In this document: one piece after another, positions 25,470-33,093 of the stretch
How positions within the stretch are numbered: the first letter of the stretch is position 1
Layout: every line of letters begins with the position of its first letter
DNA from: a virus
IMG/VR virus record: IMGVR_UViG_3300035204_000692
Location: 1-36,902 of that record
Direction: 5' to 3' (one strand)
DNA length: 36,902 nt
Notes under the pieces: model-generated
What the model was told of the DNA's origin: nothing
The model's input: only the letters and a program-made list of their open reading frames with translations
Databases searched by the model: none
Translations under genes and position numbers: made by a program

Positions 25470-26323
25470 AATTTACTAAAATAATTATCCCACAGATAAT
25501 CATCGCTTCCTTTCAAATTTTTAACACGGTTTAAGTTATCTTCGATTGCCGGCATCATTTTGTGGTATACATCGGCATTAAGATTGAATATTGATGGTTC
25601 AAAATCTTCTGTTAACATTATCATCCCATCGGTATTAAAATATTTACCAATAGATGGACACCCCCAATAAATAGGAACAGTACCAAGTGCAAGACAATCC
25701 GTTAATTTTTCTGTGAAGTAATGGTCGTATGTTGAATTTTCCATTACCACACTAAACATATAATCTTTTAAACCCTCTGTTTTGTCTGGATGAACCATAG
25801 AATTTTCTGTTCCAAATCTAGGTGTGCCACACGCACCACCCATAACATCAACTCGCCCAGATTCCAACATGCGTTTTGCTTGGTGGTGACGATATGCATG
25901 GCCAGGACACATTTGTTTATGTGATGCAATCATAGAACACAATTTAGTTTTTTTATGGATACCATAATCAGATTCTTTAACCCAAGGCAAAACACTGTTA
26001 GGGAAAACAAATTTAAATCTAGGGTCTAGTTGTAGAAGTTCTTCATCACCTGTGAATATTGCGGCATAGTGAGGCAATATCTCTTTATAATTGGCCCTCA
26101 ACCATCGGTAAACATCTGGTCGTATGTCTCTAGATTCAAATACCCAACCGAATTTTTTATCGTGTTTGGGCGCCTTCATCCCTTCTGAAATTCCCCTATC
26201 AATCCATACTTCAATATCTCCTTCAGACATACTCCAAGAAAACTCTTTCGGTACTCTTGTCGAACACGAAGAATAATCGGGATGGAATAAAAATTCACCC
26301 ATCAATCTCACATTTGGTTTCAT
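25466..26323 (-). CDS. Second GT10-like glycosyltransferase
   Basis: 285 residues. The GT10 signature is clear: YMFSVVMENSTYDHYFTEKL, then LALGTVPIYWGCPSIGKYF. KTKLCSMIASHKQMCPGHAYR and VDVMGGACGTPRFG fit the preceding part of the donor domain. It is only distantly similar to the GT10-like protein at 18850, so a recent duplication is unlikely. It overlaps dut and the next gene by ATGA. The donor is probably GDP-fucose or a related GDP-sugar. Confidence 0.86.
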   Translation of the reverse strand: MKPNVRLMGEFLFHPDYSSCSTRVPKEFSWSMSEGDIEVWIDRGISEGMKAPKHDKKFGWVFESRDIRPDVYRWLRANYKEILPHYAAIFTGDEELLQLDPRFKFVFPNSVLPWVKESDYGIHKKTKLCSMIASHKQMCPGHAYRHHQAKRMLESGRVDVMGGACGTPRFGTENSMVHPDKTEGLKDYMFSVVMENSTYDHYFTEKLTDCLALGTVPIYWGCPSIGKYFNTDGMIMLTEDFEPSIFNLNADVYHKMMPAIEDNLNRVKNLKGSDDYLWDNYFSKL

Positions 26324-27000
26324 AAAGTTCTTCCTAACATATCTTTGCTATTGTACACCATATCTGGTGGTGGGTCAAGAAGTGTATTTACATTTAAGGG
26401 TGGTTTTGTATAATGTTCAACAGGAAATTTTGCTTTTTGTTCAGGGTCGGCCTGATAAAAAAGTGGTTCGTTGGGCGTCAAAATTAAAAATTCTTTATGT
26501 AATTCGGCGGGGGCACAATCAATAGGAATGTTACGATTATATACGAATTCTTCTGCAACAGATATACACCTCTTCATATATTCAGGATTAATAAAAACCA
26601 CGGAATGAAGACATAACATATTGTGCAGTTGAATAAAATCATCATTATATTGACTTGCACGGACACTATCATATCCGCCTTGTGTGCCAACGCCTGCATG
26701 ACTGATTCCCAGATACAATGCTGAACACTCGTCTGGGACTTCTATGATTGGTGTGAAGGGAGAATCTGTTCGGGTTGCATCATCTTCAAATATTAAGCAC
26801 GGCAAAGTTTTCTTTGCTAAATGCCAACATGAGATATGTGAATACCCACAACCAACAATGCCCGGCGACTTTTTGATTGCCCTAAACCGTTCGTGGTTTA
26901 GTTCTAATTCATCGCACATTTTTGATATTCTGGTTGCTTGACCTGTTTCATCATCAAGATTAATCCAATATGATTGGATTTCACGAAGGTCTATTTTCAT
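26320..27000 (-). CDS. GT25-like glycosyltransferase
   Basis: 226 residues. SYWINLDDETGQATRISKMC at the N-terminus, then GIVGCGYSHISCWHLA and LPCLIFEDDATRTDS, follow the order of the GT25 family (lipopolysaccharide galactosyltransferase-like), with EDDA giving the metal-binding acidic residues. The usual C-terminal region is divergent. It is the first gene of the glycan island in transcription order, starting seven bases after regA. AGGAAG precedes the following gene inside its 3' end. Confidence 0.68.
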   Translation of the reverse strand: MKIDLREIQSYWINLDDETGQATRISKMCDELELNHERFRAIKKSPGIVGCGYSHISCWHLAKKTLPCLIFEDDATRTDSPFTPIIEVPDECSALYLGISHAGVGTQGGYDSVRASQYNDDFIQLHNMLCLHSVVFINPEYMKRCISVAEEFVYNRNIPIDCAPAELHKEFLILTPNEPLFYQADPEQKAKFPVEHYTKPPLNVNTLLDPPPDMVYNSKDMLGRTL

Positions 27001-27006
27001 TATGAA

Positions 27007-27411
27007 TTATCCTTTACCGATATGATATTTGGGAATCAATTCCCACTCATCCTTTTCTTTGTATGATAAAATTTTAATTTGACCCATAGAAACTCTGGGT
27101 TCAACCACCACATCGGGGTCAACAATTTCTAATAATCCCCATTCATTTAACAGGGAAACAATAGTGTTTCGCCGGCCGATATCACCAACACTCAAATCAG
27201 TTGATAATCCATCAAGTGAAAATAACTCTTTAAAGTGTACGATATAATACTTTCCTCTTTTGTGGAGGATGTGACATGATTGGTATAATTTATTGGACTT
27301 TTTTGAAGACACCCCTATACGAGTTAGGGTTTCTTTAATTTTCAAAAAATTATCGGGATTTTCAAAGATGACTTCAACTAAATCTTCAATCCCAATTTGG
27401 ACATTTTCCAT
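27007..27411 (-). CDS. regA: RegA translational repressor
   Basis: 134 residues (T4 RegA is 122). FLKIKETLTRIGVSSKKSNK, LYQSCHILHKRGKYYIVHFK and FSLDGLSTDL correspond to the conserved RNA-binding core. RegA binds the start regions of early mRNAs and blocks their translation, including those of clamp-loader genes in T4. The start has an ideal AAGGAG site. As in T4 it lies directly downstream of gp62, but the next gene is the glycan island instead of gp43. Confidence 0.92.
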   Translation of the reverse strand: MENVQIGIEDLVEVIFENPDNFLKIKETLTRIGVSSKKSNKLYQSCHILHKRGKYYIVHFKELFSLDGLSTDLSVGDIGRRNTIVSLLNEWGLLEIVDPDVVVEPRVSMGQIKILSYKEKDEWELIPKYHIGKG

Positions 27412-27428
27412 TTGCGGCTCCTTGCAGT

Positions 27429-27812
27429 TTAATCATTATATTCACCGCCCAGTTTTTTCTTCAATTCACTCACCTGCTCATGTGTCAAAATATCTAACAC
27501 TTCCAAAGCCTTTTTATTTGAGTACCCATAATATTGTTTGATTGTATCTAAATCCTGGACAGGTTTTTTCTTTAACCATTTACTATATCTCTTTCGAGGT
27601 CTAATACTATGTAGTAAATAATCAAATTGCATCTTTTTATCCAAGTGGCCACGCATATTAATTTCATTGGCCTGAAGGATTGTGTCTGGGAAAAATGATA
27701 ATGTTTTGTTTACAAAAAATGGCACATATCTCTTCTCAACCTGTTCGTCTTCGGTGTCGAGAAGAGACTTCTTTGTGCTGTTGATTGCATTTATGTAATC
27801 GAATAGTTTCAT
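27429..27812 (-). CDS. 62: Clamp loader small subunit, T4 gp62-like
   Basis: 127 residues from MKLFDYINAINSTKKSLLDT at 27812, chosen because it overlaps the membrane transporter stop as ATGA; the longer open frame upstream is antisense to no gene but lies inside the transporter. RYVPFFVNKTLSFFPDTI and the RKRYSKWLKK segment match gp62 of marine T4-like phages, shorter than the 187 residues in T4. It joins four gp44 subunits to load gp45. No Shine-Dalgarno sequence is visible, so translation probably depends on ribosomes finishing the transporter gene. Confidence 0.85.
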   Translation of the reverse strand: MKLFDYINAINSTKKSLLDTEDEQVEKRYVPFFVNKTLSFFPDTILQANEINMRGHLDKKMQFDYLLHSIRPRKRYSKWLKKKPVQDLDTIKQYYGYSNKKALEVLDILTHEQVSELKKKLGGEYND

Positions 27813-28858
27813 ACGAGAGAGTATACCCCGGCCACCAGTAGTAGTGCAACCCAAATTCCCAATGCTTTTGCATATTCTCCCCACGGTGTATTGAAGTACA
27901 TACGACCGATGTGCATACACTTGTGGGTAGGACTTACAAGGTAACCAGAGTACTCAAGTGCGAAGAACCACACGAAGTATTCCAGACCATACACGGATGA
28001 TAGAATCACCACAAGTCCAGAGAACTTACTCGATGAACCAAGACAGAACGCAGAGGTAAATGCCAGAACTGAAATCGCAACGAATCCAACTGTGGTGTTA
28101 ATGTCAAGCACTTGAGAATTCTCAAGGAAGACTTCGATTTCACCGTAGTAACTCTTCGCATAGTTCGATGCGACAATGACAACCGAGAGAGTTGCCACCA
28201 AAGGCCACTTGATGTATGATAGAATATCACCAAGTGCGAAGGTCTGTGACAAACACAGATAGTAAATTGCTAAAGCACTAAACGCCCACTGTGGTTCTAG
28301 ACCGACCCAAGGTGTGATGGAAGCAATACCCAACAGAAGTGGCAATGCACCATAAAACAAACGGGGTTTGTGAATATCAAATCCTGCATCAAGACTAAGT
28401 TGAATGTCCTCTTCTTTGATTCGGAACATGATGTAGTATGTGATATACGCAATCGTTACCGCTAGAAGAGGCCAAAGCATTCCGACAACCGCACCATAGG
28501 TCAGACCCAATGCCGCAATGGGCATGATGATTGTCTTTTCCAGTGGTGACCACAGATAATAGTGGTGAGATGCTAGGTAGTCGATGATACCAAACTTATG
28601 CCGGCATGTACTACACTTCTCCTTCGATGGTGCGAGCGAATCAAGAATACCCGCAGAGGTGGTTACTCTGCCCGGAATGGGCAACACACCACCGAATAGT
28701 GAAACCAACGCAAGCACAAGTCGCTTCGACCTTACCTTGCGAATGAGAATACCAAACACATCATGCAGATAGAAATGGTCACGAACGATTCCACCAATAA
28801 TCATGATAGCAACCAAGTAGAAAATATATTCTTGATTGTTAAATATTAAGTGCATCAT
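27809..28858 (-). CDS. Multi-pass membrane transporter, DUF401 / ion-transporter-superfamily-like
   Basis: 349 residues, mostly hydrophobic, with roughly eight to ten membrane segments. LPIPGRVTTSAG at residues 59-70 and SGYLVSPTHKCMHIG near 310 resemble the two paired signature loops of DUF401 proteins, a predicted transporter family related to the ion-transporter superfamily. A cytosolic CSTCRHK could bind metal. It starts at ATGATG overlapping the gp44 stop and ends overlapping the gp62 start, ATGA at both junctions. GC is high (34 of 60 at 28621-28680, versus 15 of 60 at 17461-17520), pointing to transfer from another genome. The substrate is unknown; a small organic anion or ion is plausible. 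Confidence 0.72.
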   Translation of the reverse strand: MMHLIFNNQEYIFYLVAIMIIGGIVRDHFYLHDVFGILIRKVRSKRLVLALVSLFGGVLPIPGRVTTSAGILDSLAPSKEKCSTCRHKFGIIDYLASHHYYLWSPLEKTIIMPIAALGLTYGAVVGMLWPLLAVTIAYITYYIMFRIKEEDIQLSLDAGFDIHKPRLFYGALPLLLGIASITPWVGLEPQWAFSALAIYYLCLSQTFALGDILSYIKWPLVATLSVVIVASNYAKSYYGEIEVFLENSQVLDINTTVGFVAISVLAFTSAFCLGSSSKFSGLVVILSSVYGLEYFVWFFALEYSGYLVSPTHKCMHIGRMYFNTPWGEYAKALGIWVALLLVAGVYSLV

Positions 28859-29796
28859 TTAAAAGTACACTCCATCATTAGTTCTGTAAGACATGCTGTT
28901 AGGTTAATTTCTTGGTCGGCAACACGGGATGCTTTGTCTTGATAATCAGCAAGAATTAAAATGGCTGCCGGAATTGAAGACGATTCAAACGATTCATATA
29001 ACCCATCATAAATTCTACGAAATATTCTAGTTTGGTCGTTGTCTAAATTATCAACCACCCATTTTCTAACCAATGTGAATTCTTTTTTCTTCATAGAAGA
29101 TACAAGGGTATCTAATTGAATATCACCAAGATTGGATAATATTCCATTGTCAATTATACCTGCAACCGAATATCGTTGAAGTTCATTTATAATCCTACGA
29201 AAATCAGGAAAATGTCGTGCTACTAATTGTGCAACAACTGGTTCTTCATATGTAATATTTTCGTTTACAAGAATGTATTTAATTCTTTCTAACAGTTGTA
29301 CCGCAAGTATTGGTTTTTCTGTATTGGGAATTCTAAACTCAACATTCGTGCATCTAGAATGCAGTGGTTCAATGATTCGATTCTTGAAATTGCAAGTCAA
29401 AATAAACCGACAGTTCTTTGAAAACTCTTCAATAAATCCACGCAATGCGGGTTGTGTTGATTGTGCATTTGAGTAATCAAACTCATCAAGAATGACAACC
29501 TTTTTAGAACCAGAAATCGAAACTGTGCTGGCAAAGTTCCGAATCTTTGTTCGTAAAGTATCAATGTTACCATCTTCTGAACAGTTAATTATGATATAAT
29601 CTGTATTCAATTCGGAGCATAATGCTCTAGCAACTGTGGTCTTTCCACAACCTGCTCCGCCCGATAACAAAAGATTTTGGGCCTCATCGGCCTGTATCAT
29701 ATCATGAAATGTTTTTTTAATAGATGATGGTAAAATACAATTGTCTATAGTTCGTGGGCGATATTTTTCAACCCACAAGTATTCATTATTTGTCAT
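28855..29796 (-). CDS. 44: Clamp loader large subunit, T4 gp44-like (AAA+ ATPase)
   Basis: 313 residues (T4 gp44 is 319). WVEKYRPRTIDNCILP at the N-terminus is the RFC box, LLLSGGAGCGKTTVARAL near residue 42 is Walker A, KKVVILDEFDYSN near 95 is Walker B, and EPLHSRCTNVEFRIP near 140 contains the SRC arginine finger. It loads gp45 onto primer junctions. It starts four bases after the gp45 stop without a clear Shine-Dalgarno site and overlaps the transporter by ATGA. Confidence 0.95.
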   Translation of the reverse strand: MTNNEYLWVEKYRPRTIDNCILPSSIKKTFHDMIQADEAQNLLLSGGAGCGKTTVARALCSELNTDYIIINCSEDGNIDTLRTKIRNFASTVSISGSKKVVILDEFDYSNAQSTQPALRGFIEEFSKNCRFILTCNFKNRIIEPLHSRCTNVEFRIPNTEKPILAVQLLERIKYILVNENITYEEPVVAQLVARHFPDFRRIINELQRYSVAGIIDNGILSNLGDIQLDTLVSSMKKKEFTLVRKWVVDNLDNDQTRIFRRIYDGLYESFESSSIPAAILILADYQDKASRVADQEINLTACLTELMMECTFK

Positions 29797-29800
29797 TTAT

Positions 29801-30496
29801 TCAACCGTTGTACTTAGAGTCTGCTTCCAGTGCAATCCAGTATCGAAGATTTTTTGTTTTATGTTCGAACTGACTCACAACCTTTTCAGTAATATTAACG
29901 GTGTATTCACCCGACATTAGTTTTAGATTTTCCACTTTGAAAAACATTTCAAACTCGGCAGATGAATCGTATGTTACATTTTGAAGTTCGATTGAATATG
30001 AGTTGCTTGATGGGTCTGCTTTATCAATAACAACTGCTTCGATGCCCGTAGCAGAATTACGAATACACAAATCTGGCAACTGAAGTACAGAGGCCGCCTT
30101 GGTCATTTCACTAAACACACTTGGTTTCCAATCAAAACTAATAACTGGTTCCGGCATTTTAATTTGTTTTTTAACTGTGGTTAGAAGAGATGGGTCAGAA
30201 AAATAATACTTAACTGATGCCCCATTTTCTTCAATTATGACATACTTATCAGTAAAATCAAATGTAGGGTTTTTGAAGAGAGAAATAACTCCCAAGAATT
30301 TGTTTAAATCCCACAATCCAAATTCATTGTCAAATGTTTCTGATACAGTTGCTTCTGCCATAACATTCTTTACTGGTGAAATGGTTGTAAGTTTATTTCC
30401 CGCAGAAACTAGAAGGTTAGAATTTATAGAAGCAAAATTCTTAAGTACTTCAAGGGTATCACGGGAAAGGGTTAATTGTGTTGCTGTTGTTGTCAT
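29801..30496 (-). CDS. 45: Sliding clamp, T4 gp45-like
   Basis: 231 residues (T4 gp45 is 228). LSRDTLEVLKNFASINSNLL at the N-terminus and FGLWDLNKFLGVISLFKNPT near residue 78 are conserved in gp45 of T4-like phages. The trimeric ring tethers gp43 and, in T4, also activates late transcription. A strong AAGGAG site precedes the ATG, and a sigma70-like promoter lies at 30528-30556 with a start near 30521. It heads the gp45-gp44-transporter-gp62-regA unit. Confidence 0.94.
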   Translation of the reverse strand: MTTTATQLTLSRDTLEVLKNFASINSNLLVSAGNKLTTISPVKNVMAEATVSETFDNEFGLWDLNKFLGVISLFKNPTFDFTDKYVIIEENGASVKYYFSDPSLLTTVKKQIKMPEPVISFDWKPSVFSEMTKAASVLQLPDLCIRNSATGIEAVVIDKADPSSNSYSIELQNVTYDSSAEFEMFFKVENLKLMSGEYTVNITEKVVSQFEHKTKNLRYWIALEADSKYNG

Positions 30497-30527
30497 AATA
30501 TAATCTCCTTAAGATTTGTTCACATAT

Positions 30528-30556
30528 ATTGTATCATCCGAGTGGTACATCGTCAA
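30528..30556 (-). promoter_or_regulatory. Sigma70-like promoter for gp45
   Basis: TTGACG (plus 30551-30556) and TACAAT (plus 30528-30533) are 17 bases apart, with five of six matches at each box. The -35 lies in the last codons of the zinc-protein gene. The predicted leader is about 25 bases and contains the AAGGAG site of gp45. Confidence 0.6.
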
Positions 30557-31253
30557 TACTATTTTTAATTCTTTCTTGAGGCATTACACCTCTTGGTGGT
30601 GGTTGATTTGGATCCACAACATTACTGGCGCCGCACCCACTACACTTTTTTGGTTTTGCTTTTCGGCCGCATTTACTACATCCTTGTTTTGGTATTTCAG
30701 GATTGTTTACCTCTTCTTTGTTAGGTGTTTGTTCAACTGTTCCGACAACCGTTTCTGTAGTTTCTTCGGCGTCTGGATTGGCGACTTCACCACGATGTTC
30801 TGTATCGATACCTTTACTGAATAAGGTAAACTCAATATTCATTTTTCGTGGTGATTGGTTTTGCTTTGCACTTTCTTCAGTTTCTTGACCATATGGTGTA
30901 TGGTTAGTAAAACCAGGCATTTGCATCGGACACACAACATGTGGGTAATCGAGTTTGGTATAGGAGTCCTCGGGCCCATTCAACCACGATTTTGGTTTAT
31001 CACCACAACCACATAACCCGCAATAATAAATTCCATCCGAATGGATGCTCTCTCTTCTCCATTCACATGGTGAGTCCAAACCTAAACTTGAATCACCATG
31101 ACAAGAAATAACACGCAGTCGTTTTGTCTTCTCGTCTGTTTTGGTTTCGTTTGCGCCTTTAGACCACGCCGACTTTAAGAAAGAACCAACTCTTCCTAGA
31201 GTAAGTTTTTCGCTTGCATCACCTTCTTGCCGGCCTTTGGGAGAATCTGACAT
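30534..31253 (-). CDS. Cys-rich zinc-binding protein upstream of gp45
   Basis: 239 residues. Cys51, Cys63, Cys78, Cys81, Cys83 and Cys108 form one probable metal site (YYCGLCGCGDKPKSW), and GCSKCGRKAKPKKCSGCGAS near residues 195-215 is a clear zinc ribbon. The region between (about 125-190) is acidic and probably disordered. The N-terminus is polar and positively charged. I recognise no family. Zinc ribbons of this type often contact nucleic acids or RNA polymerase, and the neighbourhood (SH3-barrel protein and the clamp, which in T4 activates late transcription) makes a regulatory role possible. Confidence 0.7.
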   Translation of the reverse strand: MSDSPKGRQEGDASEKLTLGRVGSFLKSAWSKGANETKTDEKTKRLRVISCHGDSSLGLDSPCEWRRESIHSDGIYYCGLCGCGDKPKSWLNGPEDSYTKLDYPHVVCPMQMPGFTNHTPYGQETEESAKQNQSPRKMNIEFTLFSKGIDTEHRGEVANPDAEETTETVVGTVEQTPNKEEVNNPEIPKQGCSKCGRKAKPKKCSGCGASNVVDPNQPPPRGVMPQERIKNSIDDVPLG

Positions 31254-31259
31254 TCGATG

Positions 31260-31535
31260 TTACCCCTCAATTTTTTCGTATTCAGAAAATTCAATTACAC
31301 TATCAACACGAAACGACCGCCACGATTGTGCTTCGATATCCCAAACGGGCATAACTTTTTCATTTGGTGTTTTCTTTGTTTTGCTTTCAACAACCGTTGG
31401 AAGCAAATCTTCTTTTAGAGTACAAATCATTGTTCTCTCAGAACCATCCAGTTTTTCGAAAACAACTTTACATACCTTTGTTTTCAAAAGGGATTGAATC
31501 CAATTCTTTTGGTGGTTTCTCACATTATCATTCAT
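31260..31535 (-). CDS. SH3 beta-barrel (DUF2693/WYL_2-like) protein
   Basis: 91 residues. KVVFEKLDGSERTMICTLKE is the family hallmark (FxKxDGxxRxMxCTL), followed by LLPTVVE and a C-terminal MPVWDIEAQSWRSFRVDSVI. Proteins of this kind are small five-stranded barrels common in T4-like phages; their biochemical role is not known. GGAG precedes the ATG and a TATAAATA element sits 18 bases upstream. It precedes the zinc protein by six bases, so the two are co-transcribed. Confidence 0.78.
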   Translation of the reverse strand: MNDNVRNHQKNWIQSLLKTKVCKVVFEKLDGSERTMICTLKEDLLPTVVESKTKKTPNEKVMPVWDIEAQSWRSFRVDSVIEFSEYEKIEG

Positions 31536-31552
31536 TATAAATCTCCGTACTT

Positions 31553-31560
31553 TATTTATA
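31553..31560 (-). promoter_or_regulatory. T4-late-type promoter element
   Basis: TATAAATA on the minus strand in the 111-base gap upstream of the SH3-barrel gene. Transcription would begin about a dozen bases before the ATG at 31535, leaving room for the GGAG site. The rest of the gap is AT-rich and holds only a weak inverted repeat (31580-31587 with 31601-31608). Confidence 0.5.
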
Positions 31561-31646
31561 TCAATTTTAAAAAAACATTAAAGTTTTTTATACATTACAC
31601 AAAACTTTTTATATTCACTTTTGAACATAAATCCAATAAATGCCTA

Positions 31647-31871
31647 TTAATCATCGCACTCACCACATTCACAACACTTACCCATAATCCATTTCAACAA
31701 ACCACATTTGGTTTTTTGACATTCAATAGGCCAACATTGATTCTTATGTGGGATGTAGTCAGCAAATTCTATTGCTCGGGCGGATGATGTCTTGATTTCT
31801 TCGTCAGACAAAAGGATGTCAATAGGAACATCATCGACCATTACAATTGCATGTCTATAAGTATCATTCAT
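31647..31871 (-). CDS. Small Cys-rich hypothetical protein
   Basis: 74 residues. The start overlaps the preceding stop as ATGA, with GGAGG upstream. The first half is ordinary (HAIVMVDDVPIDILLSDEEI); the C-terminus is Cys-rich (CWPIECQKTKCG, then GKCCECGECDD), with seven cysteines in about 30 residues, suggesting metal binding. No family recognised. It is the last of three tiny genes after rnh. Confidence 0.65.
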   Translation of the reverse strand: MNDTYRHAIVMVDDVPIDILLSDEEIKTSSARAIEFADYIPHKNQCWPIECQKTKCGLLKWIMGKCCECGECDD

Positions 31872-32077
31872 AGTTGGTCCTCCTCATCTTCTTCACCGGC
31901 ATATGGGTATAATTCAGAAATATGTACCCAATCCCCTTCTTCTTCCATGTTTGTTTCAATCAAAACAAATACTTCTAGTTCTTCCGTCCAATCACGAACG
32001 GTTACAATTTTATCCCCATGAACAGAATCACGGTGAAATACCTTTGTCCCCTTTTCCAACTGATTAACGCCTATCAT
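31868..32077 (-). CDS. Small acidic hypothetical protein
   Basis: 69 residues from MIGVNQLEKGTKVFHRDSVH at 32077, preceded by GGAGGA. The pattern KGTKVFHRDSVHGDKIVTV, then WVHISELYPY, suggests a small beta-barrel like a KOW or SH3 fold, ending in an acidic tail (EEDEEDQL). It overlaps the basic 65-residue protein gene by 14 bases. Unknown function; the acidic tail next to a very basic neighbour might indicate a pair. Confidence 0.65.
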   Translation of the reverse strand: MIGVNQLEKGTKVFHRDSVHGDKIVTVRDWTEELEVFVLIETNMEEEGDWVHISELYPYAGEEDEEDQL

Positions 32078-32261
32078 AATAATCCTCCATATTCTCGCTC
32101 CAATCATCTGGATGGTAAATGTTTTTACAATCTAGTTTTTCTCTGTGGCGATTTTTTCGCCTGTTTAGTTTACGAATTCCCTTACGGGGGTCAATGTCAC
32201 GAATATCATCTTCATAATCATTGTTTTTATTTTTACGCCGTTTGTTACGCTTGCTCCCCAT
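32064..32261 (-). CDS. Small basic hypothetical protein
   Basis: 65 residues starting one base after the rnh stop, with GGAG seven bases before the ATG. The N-terminal two thirds are highly basic (SKRNKRRKNKNN; KLNRRKNRHREK), the C-terminus contains acidic and aromatic residues (YHPDDWSENMEDYYDRR). Probably nucleic-acid binding or unfolded. No family recognised. Confidence 0.65.
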   Translation of the reverse strand: MGSKRNKRRKNKNNDYEDDIRDIDPRKGIRKLNRRKNRHREKLDCKNIYHPDDWSENMEDYYDRR

Positions 32262-32262
32262 T

Positions 32263-33093
32263 TCAAAACTCCGTGATACTTCCTATTAATTTATTCAACT
32301 TATTTGACACGAAGTAATTAAACAATTTGCTTCTGTCGGTTGATGATGGTTTATTAAATTCCACCAATATTTTTTCTTCTGCCCAATCGGGCACTTGATT
32401 TAAATCCACCATGTTATGATTTCTTTTCCAATTATCTGTGGTGTTCCAATTATCGATATCTTCAATAATCATATTAATCTTTTTAACACCACATCCCTTT
32501 TGCCGTTTTCCTTCTGTCACAAACACATCATTATCTGAGAGTATGTTTGGAACACCATCCGATGCATCTCCTTTGATAATATGTTCTAAAAGAAATCGTT
32601 CGGGGTCATCACAAACCAAAAACTTTTTATGGGTTGGACTGTATTGCTTGATGTTGGGGTATCGTTGCAGTTGTTGGAAATCTTTATCCGAAGAAACAAT
32701 AACAATTTTTTCTTGTTGATGATAATGTTTACAAATAACACCTATGATATCATCTGCTTCACATCTTGGAATACCAATACTTTTATATGGGAAATTTTCT
32801 ACAATTTCATCCCGAATGATTGCAAGTGAATTATAAATTGCATCCCAATCAAACTTAGATTTGGTTTGAGATTTTTTTCTGTTCTTTTTATATTCGGGGA
32901 AAATATCTCTACGCCATTGATTACCAGAATCTTGACATATCACCAATTCACCATATGACTTGAACTTTGTTCGATACATTCGATAAGTATTCAGAACCAA
33001 ATGGCGAAGAAGTCCTTCGTCAATTTCATTACCATGTTTAATTGTTTGAAATAAACTTGCGAGGATGAGTTGATTATTGTCCAATAAAATCAT
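32263..33093 (-). CDS. rnh: RNase H / 5'-3' flap exonuclease, T4 Rnh-like
   Basis: 276 residues (T4 RNase H is 305). The FEN-type acidic residues are visible: LLDNNQLILA at the N-terminus, ICQDSGNQWRRDIFPEYKKN near residue 52, RCEADDIIGVICKHY near 110 and VIVSSDKDFQQLQRYP near 130, followed by KGDASDGVPN and the helix-hairpin-type GCGVKKI. It removes RNA primers from lagging-strand fragments. The start overlaps the upstream gene as ATGA. Confidence 0.9.
   Translation of the reverse strand: MILLDNNQLILASLFQTIKHGNEIDEGLLRHLVLNTYRMYRTKFKSYGELVICQDSGNQWRRDIFPEYKKNRKKSQTKSKFDWDAIYNSLAIIRDEIVENFPYKSIGIPRCEADDIIGVICKHYHQQEKIVIVSSDKDFQQLQRYPNIKQYSPTHKKFLVCDDPERFLLEHIIKGDASDGVPNILSDNDVFVTEGKRQKGCGVKKINMIIEDIDNWNTTDNWKRNHNMVDLNQVPDWAEEKILVEFNKPSSTDRSKLFNYFVSNKLNKLIGSITEF

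Noticed and set aside
27813-27920. Upstream extension of the gp62 reading frame
   Set aside because: The extra 36 residues overlap the transporter gene, do not look like gp62, and the ATG at 27812 forms an exact ATGA junction.
31580-31608. AT-only inverted repeat (AAAGTTTT / AAAACTTT) in the 111-base gap
   Set aside because: The stem is almost all A-T pairs with a 13-base loop and would be too unstable for a convincing terminator; chance is likely in such AT-rich DNA.
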